This document shows positions 44,640 through 54,995 of a stretch of DNA of 64,000 nt, piece after piece. Where the stretch lies: the NCBI RefSeq assembly GCF_011440305.1, contig NZ_JAAOIW010000011.1, positions 186,001 to 250,000 of the forward strand, in the 5' to 3' direction. The stretch comes from Paenibacillus agricola. Its GTDB lineage: Bacteria > Bacillota > Bacilli > Paenibacillales > NBRC-103111. Made by a program: the position numbers and the translations under genes. Under the pieces are notes generated by a model. It searched no databases. It saw only the letters and a program-made list of their open reading frames with translations, and was not told where the DNA came from. Numbering within the stretch: the first letter of the stretch is position 1; every line of letters starts with the position of its first letter.

Positions 44640-45390
44640 ATCCGCAACGGGCACGCCTGTTCTAACCACACCAGGCGCCAGCTTTGCCTGAATGCGCAGC
44701 CTGAATGCCTTCATCCGGACGCACCACCGGCATAACCGCTGTGCTGCCCTCCTTCATGCGGGCATGCACCGGGCTTAGCTCGCTGTGCTGCTGGAGGCTC
44801 GACAGCGGCTTTGCCTTAATGCGCAACAGCCTGCCCTCCTTCATGCGGGCATGCACCGGACTTAGCTCGCTGTGCTGCTGGAGGCTCGACAGCGGCTTTG
44901 CCTTAATGCCAATCAGCCTTCATCCGGACGAGCACCCGGCATAACCGCTGTGCTGCTGGAGACTCGACGATGGCTTGCCTTAATGCGCAACAGCCTGCCC
45001 TTCTATCATATGGACAGGCACCGGACTTAGCTCGCTGTGCTGCTGGAGGCTCGACAGCGGCTTTGCCTTAATGCGCAACAGCCTGCCCTCCTTCATGCGG
45101 GCATGCACCGGGCTTAGCTCGCTGTGCTGCTGGAGGCTCAACGGCGGCATTGCCTTAATGCCTGCCTGCCTTCATCCGGACGCGCGGCCGCGCATAATCG
45201 CTGTGCTGCCGGGAGATTGATGTCTTTGCTCTAATGCCTAGCCCGCCCTATATCATACGGGCAGACGCCGATCTTAGCTCGCTGTACAAGGGACTCGACG
45301 GTTTCTTTGCCTTGATATACAGCTTTCCCGTCTTCATCCGGATGCGCGCCGGATAACCGCTGTGAATTTGGGGACTTAAGAGCGGCTTTG
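44640..45390. repeat. GC-rich tandem-like repeat array
   Basis: About eight imperfect units spaced mostly 87 or 78-81 bp, each with CGCTGTGCTGCTGGAGGCTC, GGCTTTGCCTTAATG and often CCTCCTTCATGCGGGCATG. It is much GC-richer than its flanks. The spacings are multiples of three, so both strands show long open frames (minus: HARMKEG, KAKPLSSLQQHSELSP). These are unlikely to be real proteins. Confidence 0.75.
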
Positions 45391-45476
45391 CTGCTCCCGG
45401 CTACAGCTGAACCAAAAAAAACCGAATACACAAAAAATATAAGGCTGCATCAAGTGCAACCTTATATTTTCATTTT

Positions 45477-48400
45477 CTATTTATCCCGCTTCAACACCCA
45501 AAACTCATCAACATTATTATCTAAAATTGTTACAGGGACAACAGCCGTTTTTATGGTTCCGTTTGAATAAGTCACAGTAAATGTAAACACTGCAGCTCCG
45601 CTGGTTAGATGTTTGTAATTTTCATTCCACATTTCACCATCCCAAGCTACCTGTGAGCTATTCGTTGGAATGAGCATGAACGGAATGGAATTCCGATCCC
45701 AGGTTACTACAACCGTTTGAGCAATATCTGAGCTGGCTGGATCGATTATTGTAGTATCCGCATGTAATTCAAAAGGTTCTCCTGCTAAAAATTGTTCCCG
45801 TTTCCATGGCATTTCAGGATTCAAGCCTTTGAAGAGATTATATTGCTGACGCAAGAAATCCCATCTTTGTGTATGACTCACCGAACCGGTAATGGTAAGA
45901 GGTAAGACTTGAAAGGTTTGTGTGATTTCACTCGTCAAGCCATAATAATCTGTAACAATTAGTGTTACGGAATAAGTTCCCCATCGGTTTACATTTTCGG
46001 AACCTAATATGGTGGCATTGTGCCCAGTTTGATTGGAAGAGTAGCCACCAGGTCCTGTAATCTTCCATACAGAAGTTAAAGCGTCTCCGTCCGGATCAGT
46101 GGATTGGTTGGTTATCGATATGAGATCTCCCTCATAAATCGGTTTGGGGCTCCATGTGAAGCCCGCAACTGGAAATTGATTAATGTAAACCCAAGTAGGA
46201 GTAGCAAACTCAGACCAATTGTATCCATCAAAAACTCGAGATGTAGCGGAATAAAACTGTCCACGCACGAGGTCGGTCGGTGGTACCCAATTCATAGTTG
46301 TTGCAGGGGTTCCCTGCCAAGTGTCACCAGAAGACTGTACCGGATAACCCCACTGGTCGTAAATAACAGATGTATAATAGTGAAATACATTATAGTAATC
46401 GGGATCTGTCTGGTTCCACCTGGGTGAAAATCGAACATCATTCGTAGTGTCAGCCGTTGCCCTAGTAGCTGCAGTCCCTGTTGGGTAAGTCATGGAAGTT
46501 GATGGAGGAGTGTTAATCCACGCCCACTTCCGGTCAGACATTTCGGACCAAACGAGACCATCATGAGTTCTAGCATCAACTTGTAACTTAGTCAAATAAG
46601 GTAAATCTACAGATGGAGTCCAACTCACGCTGGTTGCTGTAGTATCTTGCGGGATTTGCCCAGAAGATGTTATAAGGTGATCCGCATTATCATAAATATT
46701 AATTTCGAAAAACTTAAATACTGTCCCTGGATCTTCATCCGTTTGAGAGATAATTATGGTTGGTCGTCTTGTGGCATAGATCGTTGGATTAGCTTCATCC
46801 GGTCCCGAAGGGTCCACTACTACTGCCACTGGAGGCCTGTTAGTTAATAGCCATCCTATTGCAGACCAGTCAGACCAAAGTGACTCATCACTAACCCGTA
46901 CACGAAATTGATACTTCTGTCCTGCATTTAGATCAGGATCGACTCCCCAAGACCATGAATTTAATATAGTATTCATGTTACCTGTGAAGCATTTAAAACA
47001 ATTCCCAGCTTCGTCTTTAATTTCCAATTCAAATTGACTATACATGGTACCAGCATCAACATCATACTGATTCCATGTAACCAATGGGCCCAAAGAAGTT
47101 GCGAGGGTAGGATTGGCATACGTGCCCGTCGGATAGGTTAAAGCGACAGTAGGCTTGACATTAGGAATTGCCACTGCCATGAACAAACTCTGCTCTGCCC
47201 AATCGCTCCAAGCACCATACTCGTCTCTGACAGCTTTTCGGATGATGTAGACTCCAGCCACATTTGGATTCAACAGCTGTGAATTTATAGTGAATCCATC
47301 AGGGTTAGTGTAATTGAAAGCCTCTGCAAATACTCCTCTATTCCCCGCATACCCAGCCATGTAATTTCCAGCATTTAGCCATCTATCAGGATCATAGCTA
47401 GCATCTGTGTAGTTTAGTGAGAAATCAGCATTTTGTGTTGCAGTAAACACAGCAACAGGCCTTCTATGAACCAGCACATTACGTATCAAGTATGAAGAAG
47501 GTTGCCTAAAGGTAGCATAAGTGCCATTAGGATATTCATAACCTGCTGGTGCTGGATCATCTGTAGTGGTATACCACAAATTATACCTGCCAACTTTGTC
47601 AAAGCTATCAACAGCAGATGCATAAGATTGACCACTATGTGCAGACCAACCTGAATAACCATCACCTGCATCTAGGAAAGTATCCTTTTCCACATGTGTG
47701 TAGTTGTACCGATTTGCATCTGCAATAGCCGGATCAGTCTCTGGATCGCTATAGTGAGGAGTTGTTGTTGTGCTTAATCCCACCACAGCTATCCCATCAA
47801 TCTTAGAATCTCTAGGTATCGGGGTTACTATTTGCAAACCCTTAAACCTACTACCAACTAAGTTTGAAAAAGGCCCGTACATACCTGAAGAAAAAGTCGA
47901 GTCAGGTATGTCAAAAGTAGGAAGCCCATTGAGCTCTACTTTTATTTTAGTTCCCTTATTTATTATTCGGAACCCATACCAAGTATTAGGATCAAAATTG
48001 TAGGCTTGCTGTTGTAAAATTATTCTGGTACCAGCCACAATTTTACTGAGATAAGCTGCCGTACTTGTTATTTCAAACCTATACATATTCTGAGCATCCT
48101 GAATTCTGAACGAAAATCCTTGAGTTGTGCTACCACCAGTGCTGGAAACACGTTGTCCCTGTCTTAGAGCAAACACATAATCCGCATCAGTGATTACACT
48201 AGTAGTGTCTCTTAATTGTCCACCAGTGATGGAATCATAAGGAACTACTGGCGGAGACGGATTTTTGATCCGATAAACAGTATATTTCTGATAATTAGAC
48301 GATGCCGGCAAATTAACCAATCTTCTGTCACAAGACCTAGTCCCATTGTCCATGTGGCAATTTGACTCCACCTGATACTGGTTATACCCACGTTCCTCAG

Positions 48401-51400
48401 TATAGAACACAATACTACCATCGGATTCCAACATAATTGGGGTGGTGTATCTATCAGTACCACTAGTAGAACTATCGGTATTATTGTAATAATTGCGGTT
48501 ATAATTTATTTGCCCATTTACATAATAGGTCGTAACGGACGTACCATCTAGCTTATACACATATACAAACTGTGCATTAACTAATACATACAACAACCCA
48601 TCAGCAGTTATTACTGAGCTCATAGAAGGTGACGTATAAATAGAAGTATTAGAGTTAGCTCCACCAGAACTAGATCCACAAGGATACGTTACAGAGGTTT
48701 CCAAAGCCCTGGTAGATACTTTAACACCACTCTTATAAAAGTCTATCGTGGTATCATACTTACAAGTATTACCACCATTAGTATAGTAACGTCTCAAATT
48801 AGGAACGGCATTAAACTCTCCTACAGCATTTGATGGGTCTAGTATAGTTACTTCATTGTTGGCAGGAATTATTAGATTTGCCGTAGAGGCAGGCAATTCT
48901 ACACCATCGAAAGTCCGAAATAATCTTTCAGTCTCCGTGTGACCACCATCACAAATAAATACTGGGTAATCATCGTCACTAGAATTCCCCCACTGATCGT
49001 GTCCATAATCACATATAAATCTTGTGAATCCCCAATACAAACTATCTGCAGAGTGTCCAATATCCTTTACCTGAACAGGGCTACCTTCTATAGGTGGGTC
49101 CGTTTGATTGTACACATAACTATTATATGGATCTGGGATAGTGTATGATGTACCATCAACTTTTTTCACGTCAAATTCACATATCGCGTGATGTGAATAC
49201 CTTGGTGGGTCATTAGGCCACGGAGATGGTATTAACTGCGGAAAATATGAACAGAAAGCTGAAAATTTATTACCAGCCGCGTCATACGACCCAACAGCTG
49301 TCGAGGTCATATCCATAGTTTTATCCGCACGATTAATGTGAGGTGTAGCACCCGCCATAGTAGCCCTATTCATAGTTACCGAAACGTAAGGTCCCGGCTT
49401 ATATGTTCGACTGCCAGTGTCGTAACCTTTACCAATTGCTTCAGGAACTGGGTATGATCCAGCTGGATATGTTGATCCCATACCACTTCTTAGGTAATTT
49501 GTTGTGGTTAGTACTCCAGTCGTTCCCATAGAATACGGTGTTGGGGCGTGACTTATAGACAAACTATCTCCAATAGCCATGAATCCATTCTGAGATAATT
49601 TATTAGTGTCTCCCTGACCTGTTGTAGAACCAACCCAATTACCTTGGGTGATTATACTGGCAGCAGTAGCAACCTTAACATTAAACTCCATAGGCTCTGG
49701 ATTTGAACCCTTTATGGACACATCCGTATTAGGTGATTGGTTGTTTACCACACCATAAAACACGGAAGTATGAGTCAGACCGTAATCTTCCTTTGTCCAT
49801 ATCTCATATTTTATATTCCCAACACGAGACGCATTAATTGTCGCCCCTGCCCCAACAGCCCAACTTGATACCGTAACAGGAGATTCATCATTGTAATCCC
49901 CATTGTTATTGCTATCAAACCAGTAGCGTAAAGTGCTGTCAACGATAAGATCCCCATCAATAGAGTGTGAAGTGTTGGTTACACTAAAACTTCCCCTGAC
50001 TGAAGACGCTGGGTAGCTTATAGCTGCCACAGGAGGTTTATCAGGAACAGGATTAATAACAGCAATAGCTTTGTCAGCTAGCAGAGAGTGAACACCCATG
50101 CTATCCGTAACTTCCAGTGTTATAGTCTCTGGTTGTTCGTAGTAGTAGATAAGGTGTTTGTTAGTCCACTCATCTAAAGCATGATTAACAGTTCTGCCAG
50201 GCTTAGCCTCACTACAATCACCATTAATCGCTGTCGGCGACAAAGCCCTGCCTATAACAACTCTCACAGGTATATTTATACAAGGAGTAGGCTCAGGGCT
50301 TGTAACAATAACCGTAGCATCTTTTGTGGTACAAAGACCTTCCGAGTCACAAGCTGTTGCAGTTACTTTATGAGTGCCGCTGGTTGTTGTTAAAATATTG
50401 GTAAAGGCCTCCATTGAGGTACTTAACCCTAGTCCAGGAAAGCTTTTTATCCAAGTGCTATCACTCGTACTAAACTTCCATGAAAAAGTCAGATTATTGC
50501 CATGACCATCATCTGGGTCGTACGGAGTTTGTACTGGATAATTAGAACGAATTACGCGTAGGTTAACTTTATCCCCTCGAATAACACTGCCAGCATCGGG
50601 CTCTGATCCATTGGTGTTCCCTTGCTTAAACCAACCAATCATAAAATCTGGCGGTCTATTTGCTGGCTTAGGGCCGACCTCGAAAGTCTCTGGACCTATA
50701 AATGAATACCCGCCGCAGCTATCTTCGATAGTGTAGGATACTTCAACCGTACCAGAAAGTATTCCACCCGGATACCCAGAAGAACCAAAGCCGAATAAAA
50801 ACACATCAGTTAAGGCTGTATGTGCAGTTAATGGGTAATTAGGATCTAGTGAACCTTGCCACATATTAAATCTTGTTTTTACTGGTGTACAGCTATCTGG
50901 AGGCGTATTGATAACAACATCAAACTGGTTAGTTGCCTTCCAAGGAATGAATGATTTATCAATAGTTAACTTACCAGTTAACTTACCTCCACCAGGGCCT
51001 GGCCCAGGTCCTCCACCACATGAGGATTTAACCTCAAACATCTCACTGATGGATTTTGTAGCACCTAATACACCATCAACATCCACAAGAAAGGTATAAG
51101 ATTTATTACCAACAGTGTTTAAGGTTTCTGTAAAGGTCCCGCCAAGTAACAGTCCCGAACTGGCCGAATTAATCGTCTCAGTTTTTAGAATAGAGGCTTC
51201 GGATTTTAACTGAACCTTGAAAGGTGTGGTAGTGGAGGCTCCATTATTCTTAAAAGAATAACTCACCGTAACACTATCCCCGACCGTTATACAAGACTTG
51301 TCCACAGTCAATCCAACTGCCACTAAACTAGCTGTGACTGGAGTTTCATAAGTAACATCAACAGTGCCAATATAACTATAAGCTTCTGCTTCCCAGGTCA

Positions 51401-52370
51401 CCTTAACCTTCATCTCATAATTTAACACAGTCCCGTAGTTACCTGCTCCATCACCATTCTGCAAATCAGCCCCGTCACCAAGGCAATAAGCCGCTGCCGC
51501 ATTACACTCCTTATTCAAAAGTCTACGAACAGCTACAGTATTAACCCCATTTATTTTATCCCAAGCATATGGTTCTGCTCCAGGGGTATTAGTCACAGCG
51601 CCAGTAACCTTCTCTGATCCAGCAACATAAGAGGTTACCATCTTAGATAGACCAGTATCACCGAAGAACTTATCTGGTAGGTCTGGATCATAAGACCGTG
51701 TTACTGCCATCCCGGACTTATTGTAATCATACTGGGTTTGATCCTCTAATCCGTCCCAATAAGTCGCGTGTGGCTCATAACGCAACTCTAACCCATTTTG
51801 TTTAGGGGGTCCTAGACTATTGTTGTTGTACGGAGTTGGAGTTTCTGATGCAAAAATATCCCCTGCTGCCCTGATATATCCTTGAGTTGGAATGGTTCCA
51901 GGGTACATGGATTTTCCAGCAGGCTTTGTGTCATTACCAGCAACAAACTGATAGATACCAGTGTTATCGCCTTTATGTTCCCAAGTTTGTGCATCAGGCA
52001 TACGATAAATTCGATGCCCTGGATTAGTCACTTTATCACCATATATGGGAACTGTTGTGGTGTTAGAATTAACTGACACGGTGTTACCATTAACCACTCC
52101 AGCTACATTACCACCATTAACTTTCACAGTATAACTAGTGATATTCCCTGCTATTTTATCGCTAACGTCTTCACTGATACTTTGAGTCGAGTCTTCGGTA
52201 TAAAACTTATCCGTGATAGAGTACTCAACTAATCTATTATTAGCGAAATCAATATACAATGTTTTTGTTTGTGCAGCATATACAGTATCAGGTATAAACT
52301 GCACTACCATCTCGAAAAGCAGTAAAAATAGGAATAGGTAAGACAGCCCTTTTTTATTTCTTCTTTTCAT
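45477..52370 (-). CDS. Giant secreted multidomain surface protein (2297 aa)
   Basis: Sec signal peptide (YLFLFLLLFEMVVQFIPDTV...AA), no visible membrane anchor or LPxTG motif. A unique N-terminal region is followed by a CARDB-like domain (about 350-450), a GGPGPGPGGG linker (about 455), a PKD-like domain (about 577-690), a region with many small domains including a concanavalin/LamG-like one (about 1410-1515), three Fn3/Ig-like repeats each starting near PTVALTYPTG, PPVAVVVDPSG or STSMTYPTG (about 1737-2065), and a PKD domain (about 2070-2155). It resembles large Athe_2463-type adhesins (a tentative likeness). Being next to SLH and Tad-like genes, it may be a surface or mating-pair adhesin. 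RBS GGAGGTGCTTGT. Confidence 0.85.
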   Translation of the reverse strand: MKRRNKKGLSYLFLFLLLFEMVVQFIPDTVYAAQTKTLYIDFANNRLVEYSITDKFYTEDSTQSISEDVSDKIAGNITSYTVKVNGGNVAGVVNGNTVSVNSNTTTVPIYGDKVTNPGHRIYRMPDAQTWEHKGDNTGIYQFVAGNDTKPAGKSMYPGTIPTQGYIRAAGDIFASETPTPYNNNSLGPPKQNGLELRYEPHATYWDGLEDQTQYDYNKSGMAVTRSYDPDLPDKFFGDTGLSKMVTSYVAGSEKVTGAVTNTPGAEPYAWDKINGVNTVAVRRLLNKECNAAAAYCLGDGADLQNGDGAGNYGTVLNYEMKVKVTWEAEAYSYIGTVDVTYETPVTASLVAVGLTVDKSCITVGDSVTVSYSFKNNGASTTTPFKVQLKSEASILKTETINSASSGLLLGGTFTETLNTVGNKSYTFLVDVDGVLGATKSISEMFEVKSSCGGGPGPGPGGGKLTGKLTIDKSFIPWKATNQFDVVINTPPDSCTPVKTRFNMWQGSLDPNYPLTAHTALTDVFLFGFGSSGYPGGILSGTVEVSYTIEDSCGGYSFIGPETFEVGPKPANRPPDFMIGWFKQGNTNGSEPDAGSVIRGDKVNLRVIRSNYPVQTPYDPDDGHGNNLTFSWKFSTSDSTWIKSFPGLGLSTSMEAFTNILTTTSGTHKVTATACDSEGLCTTKDATVIVTSPEPTPCINIPVRVVIGRALSPTAINGDCSEAKPGRTVNHALDEWTNKHLIYYYEQPETITLEVTDSMGVHSLLADKAIAVINPVPDKPPVAAISYPASSVRGSFSVTNTSHSIDGDLIVDSTLRYWFDSNNNGDYNDESPVTVSSWAVGAGATINASRVGNIKYEIWTKEDYGLTHTSVFYGVVNNQSPNTDVSIKGSNPEPMEFNVKVATAASIITQGNWVGSTTGQGDTNKLSQNGFMAIGDSLSISHAPTPYSMGTTGVLTTTNYLRSGMGSTYPAGSYPVPEAIGKGYDTGSRTYKPGPYVSVTMNRATMAGATPHINRADKTMDMTSTAVGSYDAAGNKFSAFCSYFPQLIPSPWPNDPPRYSHHAICEFDVKKVDGTSYTIPDPYNSYVYNQTDPPIEGSPVQVKDIGHSADSLYWGFTRFICDYGHDQWGNSSDDDYPVFICDGGHTETERLFRTFDGVELPASTANLIIPANNEVTILDPSNAVGEFNAVPNLRRYYTNGGNTCKYDTTIDFYKSGVKVSTRALETSVTYPCGSSSGGANSNTSIYTSPSMSSVITADGLLYVLVNAQFVYVYKLDGTSVTTYYVNGQINYNRNYYNNTDSSTSGTDRYTTPIMLESDGSIVFYTEERGYNQYQVESNCHMDNGTRSCDRRLVNLPASSNYQKYTVYRIKNPSPPVVPYDSITGGQLRDTTSVITDADYVFALRQGQRVSSTGGSTTQGFSFRIQDAQNMYRFEITSTAAYLSKIVAGTRIILQQQAYNFDPNTWYGFRIINKGTKIKVELNGLPTFDIPDSTFSSGMYGPFSNLVGSRFKGLQIVTPIPRDSKIDGIAVVGLSTTTTPHYSDPETDPAIADANRYNYTHVEKDTFLDAGDGYSGWSAHSGQSYASAVDSFDKVGRYNLWYTTTDDPAPAGYEYPNGTYATFRQPSSYLIRNVLVHRRPVAVFTATQNADFSLNYTDASYDPDRWLNAGNYMAGYAGNRGVFAEAFNYTNPDGFTINSQLLNPNVAGVYIIRKAVRDEYGAWSDWAEQSLFMAVAIPNVKPTVALTYPTGTYANPTLATSLGPLVTWNQYDVDAGTMYSQFELEIKDEAGNCFKCFTGNMNTILNSWSWGVDPDLNAGQKYQFRVRVSDESLWSDWSAIGWLLTNRPPVAVVVDPSGPDEANPTIYATRRPTIIISQTDEDPGTVFKFFEINIYDNADHLITSSGQIPQDTTATSVSWTPSVDLPYLTKLQVDARTHDGLVWSEMSDRKWAWINTPPSTSMTYPTGTAATRATADTTNDVRFSPRWNQTDPDYYNVFHYYTSVIYDQWGYPVQSSGDTWQGTPATTMNWVPPTDLVRGQFYSATSRVFDGYNWSEFATPTWVYINQFPVAGFTWSPKPIYEGDLISITNQSTDPDGDALTSVWKITGPGGYSSNQTGHNATILGSENVNRWGTYSVTLIVTDYYGLTSEITQTFQVLPLTITGSVSHTQRWDFLRQQYNLFKGLNPEMPWKREQFLAGEPFELHADTTIIDPASSDIAQTVVVTWDRNSIPFMLIPTNSSQVAWDGEMWNENYKHLTSGAAVFTFTVTYSNGTIKTAVVPVTILDNNVDEFWVLKRDK

Positions 52371-52386
52371 ACAAGCACCTCCATGA

Positions 52387-53484
52387 TTATCTTGTCTTTT
52401 TCACAAAATAATCCAGAGACTTGCCATTAACAATCAGCATAGCTATAAGGTTGTCTTCCTTAACCATTACATCAATACGTTCTTTTTCCAGCATGAAAGT
52501 TAAGTTAGTGTTTATTGTTGTACCTGCCATATTTTTAGTCATTCCATACAAAGAATTTTTAGTGTGCGCCTGAAATCCTTTGAGCATATCAAAATGATCC
52601 CCAAGAACAATGCTGTTCACAAGGTTAGGAGAGATTTCTAAATCCATATTGTATACAAAAGCATATTGACCTTTTGCTGTTTTAATCTCAGTTGGCCCAT
52701 AAACCAGTCCGTCAAGTACATCATAATAAGGCGAATTAACATCATCACCGTCAATGATAATTACGCTGTTAACCGTGGCCTTCAACATATCTGTCAACGG
52801 TAGCGTAAAAGGAAATCCGATTGTTTTATAGCCGAACATAGTAAAGGCATTAGTGTTCCGCAAAGAGACCTCAGCTGTTTGCATAGCCCGATAATCAACC
52901 TCGAGTTTACCATTTTTAGCTGCTGTTAGTACACGCTCAATTATTGTTACCGCTTGAGCACGAGTAGTAACCCCCTCTAAATTCAAGTCACCTTTATCCA
53001 GACCTTGGATAAGTCCTCGGGAAACCGCATCAAAGATGTATTCCTTATCCGAGTAATCATTGTAGGAAACATCCTGTAAATCAGGGCGAATAGCCCTTAG
53101 AGAAACTTTAGCCATCTCAAGTCTGGTTATGGGCTTGGTGTAGCTATCAAATTCCTTATCACGCACAATATTGAGCTTTGTCAAACCATCCACGTATTTA
53201 CCGTACCAAACTCCTCCGGTAATATCAGCAACCTTATCAGTTGCTACGGACAACATCTTAACAAACTCTGCCCTAGTAATATTCGCATCTGGCTTGAAAC
53301 TACTATCTTCGTAACCATCTACGTAACCCTTCTGGATAGCTGCTTTAATTGTCGACTCTGCCCAATGTTGGGTTATATCTGTAAGTATATTCTCTCCATT
53401 TGCATTCGATTGTTGCTCCAAAGTGGACATTAATATTCCAGACAACAAACTGATAGATAAAGCTACTTTTGTTATTTTTTTCAT
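52387..53484 (-). CDS. SLH-domain surface protein
   Basis: 365 residues with signal peptide, then two to three SLH repeats: HWAESTIKAAIQKGYVDGYE with ANITRAEFVKML, YVDGLTKLNIVRDKEFDSYT with PITRLEMAKVSL, and EYIFDAVSRGLIQGLD with VTTRAQAVTIIE. SLH domains bind pyruvylated secondary wall polymers. The C-terminal part (about 200-365) looks like a copper-amine-oxidase-N/stalk-like domain. ATG 53484 follows GGGAGCGATACAA. Its stop is 16 bp upstream of the giant protein's start, so it may anchor that protein to the wall. Confidence 0.88.
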   Translation of the reverse strand: MKKITKVALSISLLSGILMSTLEQQSNANGENILTDITQHWAESTIKAAIQKGYVDGYEDSSFKPDANITRAEFVKMLSVATDKVADITGGVWYGKYVDGLTKLNIVRDKEFDSYTKPITRLEMAKVSLRAIRPDLQDVSYNDYSDKEYIFDAVSRGLIQGLDKGDLNLEGVTTRAQAVTIIERVLTAAKNGKLEVDYRAMQTAEVSLRNTNAFTMFGYKTIGFPFTLPLTDMLKATVNSVIIIDGDDVNSPYYDVLDGLVYGPTEIKTAKGQYAFVYNMDLEISPNLVNSIVLGDHFDMLKGFQAHTKNSLYGMTKNMAGTTINTNLTFMLEKERIDVMVKEDNLIAMLIVNGKSLDYFVKKTR

Positions 53485-53564
53485 TTGTATCGCTCCCATT
53501 CATTTTATGATACTACCCATTAAAATCAAAAACTGATTTTGAACATACGTAAGTAGAAAAATAA

Positions 53565-53594
53565 AAAGACGAAGGAAGAGATTCCCGCGTCTTT
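53565..53594 (-). terminator. Terminator between the pilin operon and the SLH gene
   Basis: AAAGACG / CGTCTTT stem with inner GGAA/TTCC and a T-run on the minus strand. Preceded by GGGCGAAAGACGC. Confidence 0.75.
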
Positions 53595-53785
53595 CGCCCT
53601 AAATCTTTAGTAACTTGGTATTCAATTGTAATATTCATTTGTTCACGCAGCTCCGCATACCAGAAACTATGTCGTCCATAGGACATTAATCTTCAAAAGT
53701 AACGCTCCATGAAGCTGAGCAATAATAATTAATTACTTACCATATTAGCATAAATTTGATAAATTTAACACCACTAATTGATAGG

Positions 53786-54307
53786 TTAAATGGATTTATC
53801 TTTGTATCTATAAACAGCCTTTTTCAAAGTCACTGGCTCCCCTTCCACCTTATAAGCGACTTCAATTAACCCTAGTACACTCGGACCATAGAGAGTTTCC
53901 TTTACAACGATTGTACTCCCACGATACGACACATTCTCTTGAAAATCATAGGGATATATAGGATTCCCGCTTCCATCCGTTGGAACTTTATCATCTCCAA
54001 TAAAGAAAAGACCGATGATTTTAACAGGAGAAGCAAAAATGGAGTTGGCTTTGGGCGAAAGATCCGTATTCAGAAGCAAGGTTTGGGTTAAGCTATGACG
54101 AAAATTAAGTAGCCCCTTGGTTTCATCAAAAACCACCCAACCATGTGCCATATCATATTCTTTAGGAATAGCTGCATCATGGCAGCCGTTAATAGTAGCT
54201 GAATAAGCTCGTAATTCTCCAGTGATCATGATCCGGTCAAAAGTATTAGCTCTCAGGAATATTACAAAAACTATAAAGGTCACAATAAGCCTGAAAACGA
54301 TATTCAC
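53786..54307 (-). CDS. Pseudopilin-like membrane-anchored protein
   Basis: 173 residues with an N-terminal hydrophobic helix (FRLIVTFIVFVIFLRANTF) and a soluble outside domain, the general layout of TadE/TadF-type pseudopilins. No clear prepilin peptidase site is visible. It is the last gene of the Tad-like operon. Confidence 0.6.
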   Translation of the reverse strand: MNIVFRLIVTFIVFVIFLRANTFDRIMITGELRAYSATINGCHDAAIPKEYDMAHGWVVFDETKGLLNFRHSLTQTLLLNTDLSPKANSIFASPVKIIGLFFIGDDKVPTDGSGNPIYPYDFQENVSYRGSTIVVKETLYGPSVLGLIEVAYKVEGEPVTLKKAVYRYKDKSI

Positions 54308-54340
54308 AACATCACCTGCCTATATGGGTATAAAAGGACA

Positions 54341-54730
54341 CTATGGAGCATATTCGGTTTTTATTCTACGAAATGCTTTACTATCATTTGTCACTATATC
54401 TCCAAAAAAAATATAAAGACGCCTAGGGTAGCTGATGATAAGTGTAATATCTTCTGCAGCGCTGCCGCGTACTTTTCGTTGGGTCACACTAACGTCTCCT
54501 GTGATTTGTATGTCACTAGAAACCAGACCCCGAGTTTGGACCAGATTATCTTTAATTTGTTGTTGAAGCGCGCTCGTGATATACCCAGCCGGCGGTGCTT
54601 TCAATATGGCTTCTGAAGCTTCCATTTCAATATACATAACATTTTTATTGTCTGCATGATCCAGTATGATTGCAACCATCATGAATGTAGTGATCAACAG
54701 GTACAGAATCATTTTGAAGGTAAAACTCAA
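54341..54730 (-). CDS. Pseudopilin/TadE-like protein
   Basis: 129 residues from TTG 54730, six bases after GAGGGAGGG. N-terminal membrane helix (MILYLLITTFMMVAIILDH) and a soluble domain (SDIQITGDVSVTQRKVRGSA). A longer form from a GTG at 54769 would begin inside the hairpin at 54755-54782 and is less likely. It is probably a minor pilin or TadE-like component. Confidence 0.6.
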   Translation of the reverse strand: MSFTFKMILYLLITTFMMVAIILDHADNKNVMYIEMEASEAILKAPPAGYITSALQQQIKDNLVQTRGLVSSDIQITGDVSVTQRKVRGSAAEDITLIISYPRRLYIFFGDIVTNDSKAFRRIKTEYAP

Positions 54731-54754
54731 GGAAAACCCTCCCTCATTCAAAGC

Positions 54755-54782
54755 AAGAGAGCGGGTCACCCCGCTCTCTCTT
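54755..54782 (-). terminator. Strong hairpin after the small pilin-like gene
   Basis: AGAGAGCGGG / CCCGCTCTCT, a GC-rich stem between the 53-aa gene and the next gene. It may lower expression of the downstream genes. Confidence 0.75.
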
Positions 54783-54811
54783 TTGTGAAATATTTTTATT
54801 CTTCGGATCCG

Positions 54812-54973
54812 TTACTCAGCGTATCCAGTCACAACGCTATCCACTCTCGTAGTCGCTTTTGTTTGAGCATCATTCGTTTTAGGAATAAGCCCTGTACCTG
54901 GTTGAAAAATCAAAGTTACCACCAAAAATGCTGTTAATCCAAAACCTAGTACTTTCTGCCATGTCCAACTCAT
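54812..54973 (-). CDS. Small single-helix protein, candidate major pilin
   Basis: 53 residues: MSWTWQKVLGFGLTAFLVVT helix, then a short polar tail (TNDAQTKATTRVDSVVTGYA). ATG 54973 follows AAGAGGAGACGATCATAGCA. Size and position (directly after tadC, before a strong terminator) match Flp-type major pilins, but the usual Flp G/E-cleavage motif is not evident, so this is inference. Confidence 0.6.
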   Translation of the reverse strand: MSWTWQKVLGFGLTAFLVVTLIFQPGTGLIPKTNDAQTKATTRVDSVVTGYAE

Positions 54974-54995
54974 TGCTATGATCGTCTCCTCTTAT

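Noticed and set aside
44662-44944. Open frames in the GC-rich repeat array as genes
   Set aside because: Frames on both strands arise from codon-length repeats; no RBS or protein-like conservation seen.
44640-45390. CRISPR array
   Set aside because: Units are 78-87 bp with no short repeat/unique spacer pattern and no cas genes nearby.
46104-52076. Plus-strand and alternate frames inside the giant gene
   Set aside because: Short, no RBS, and fully explained as shadows of the 2297-aa frame.
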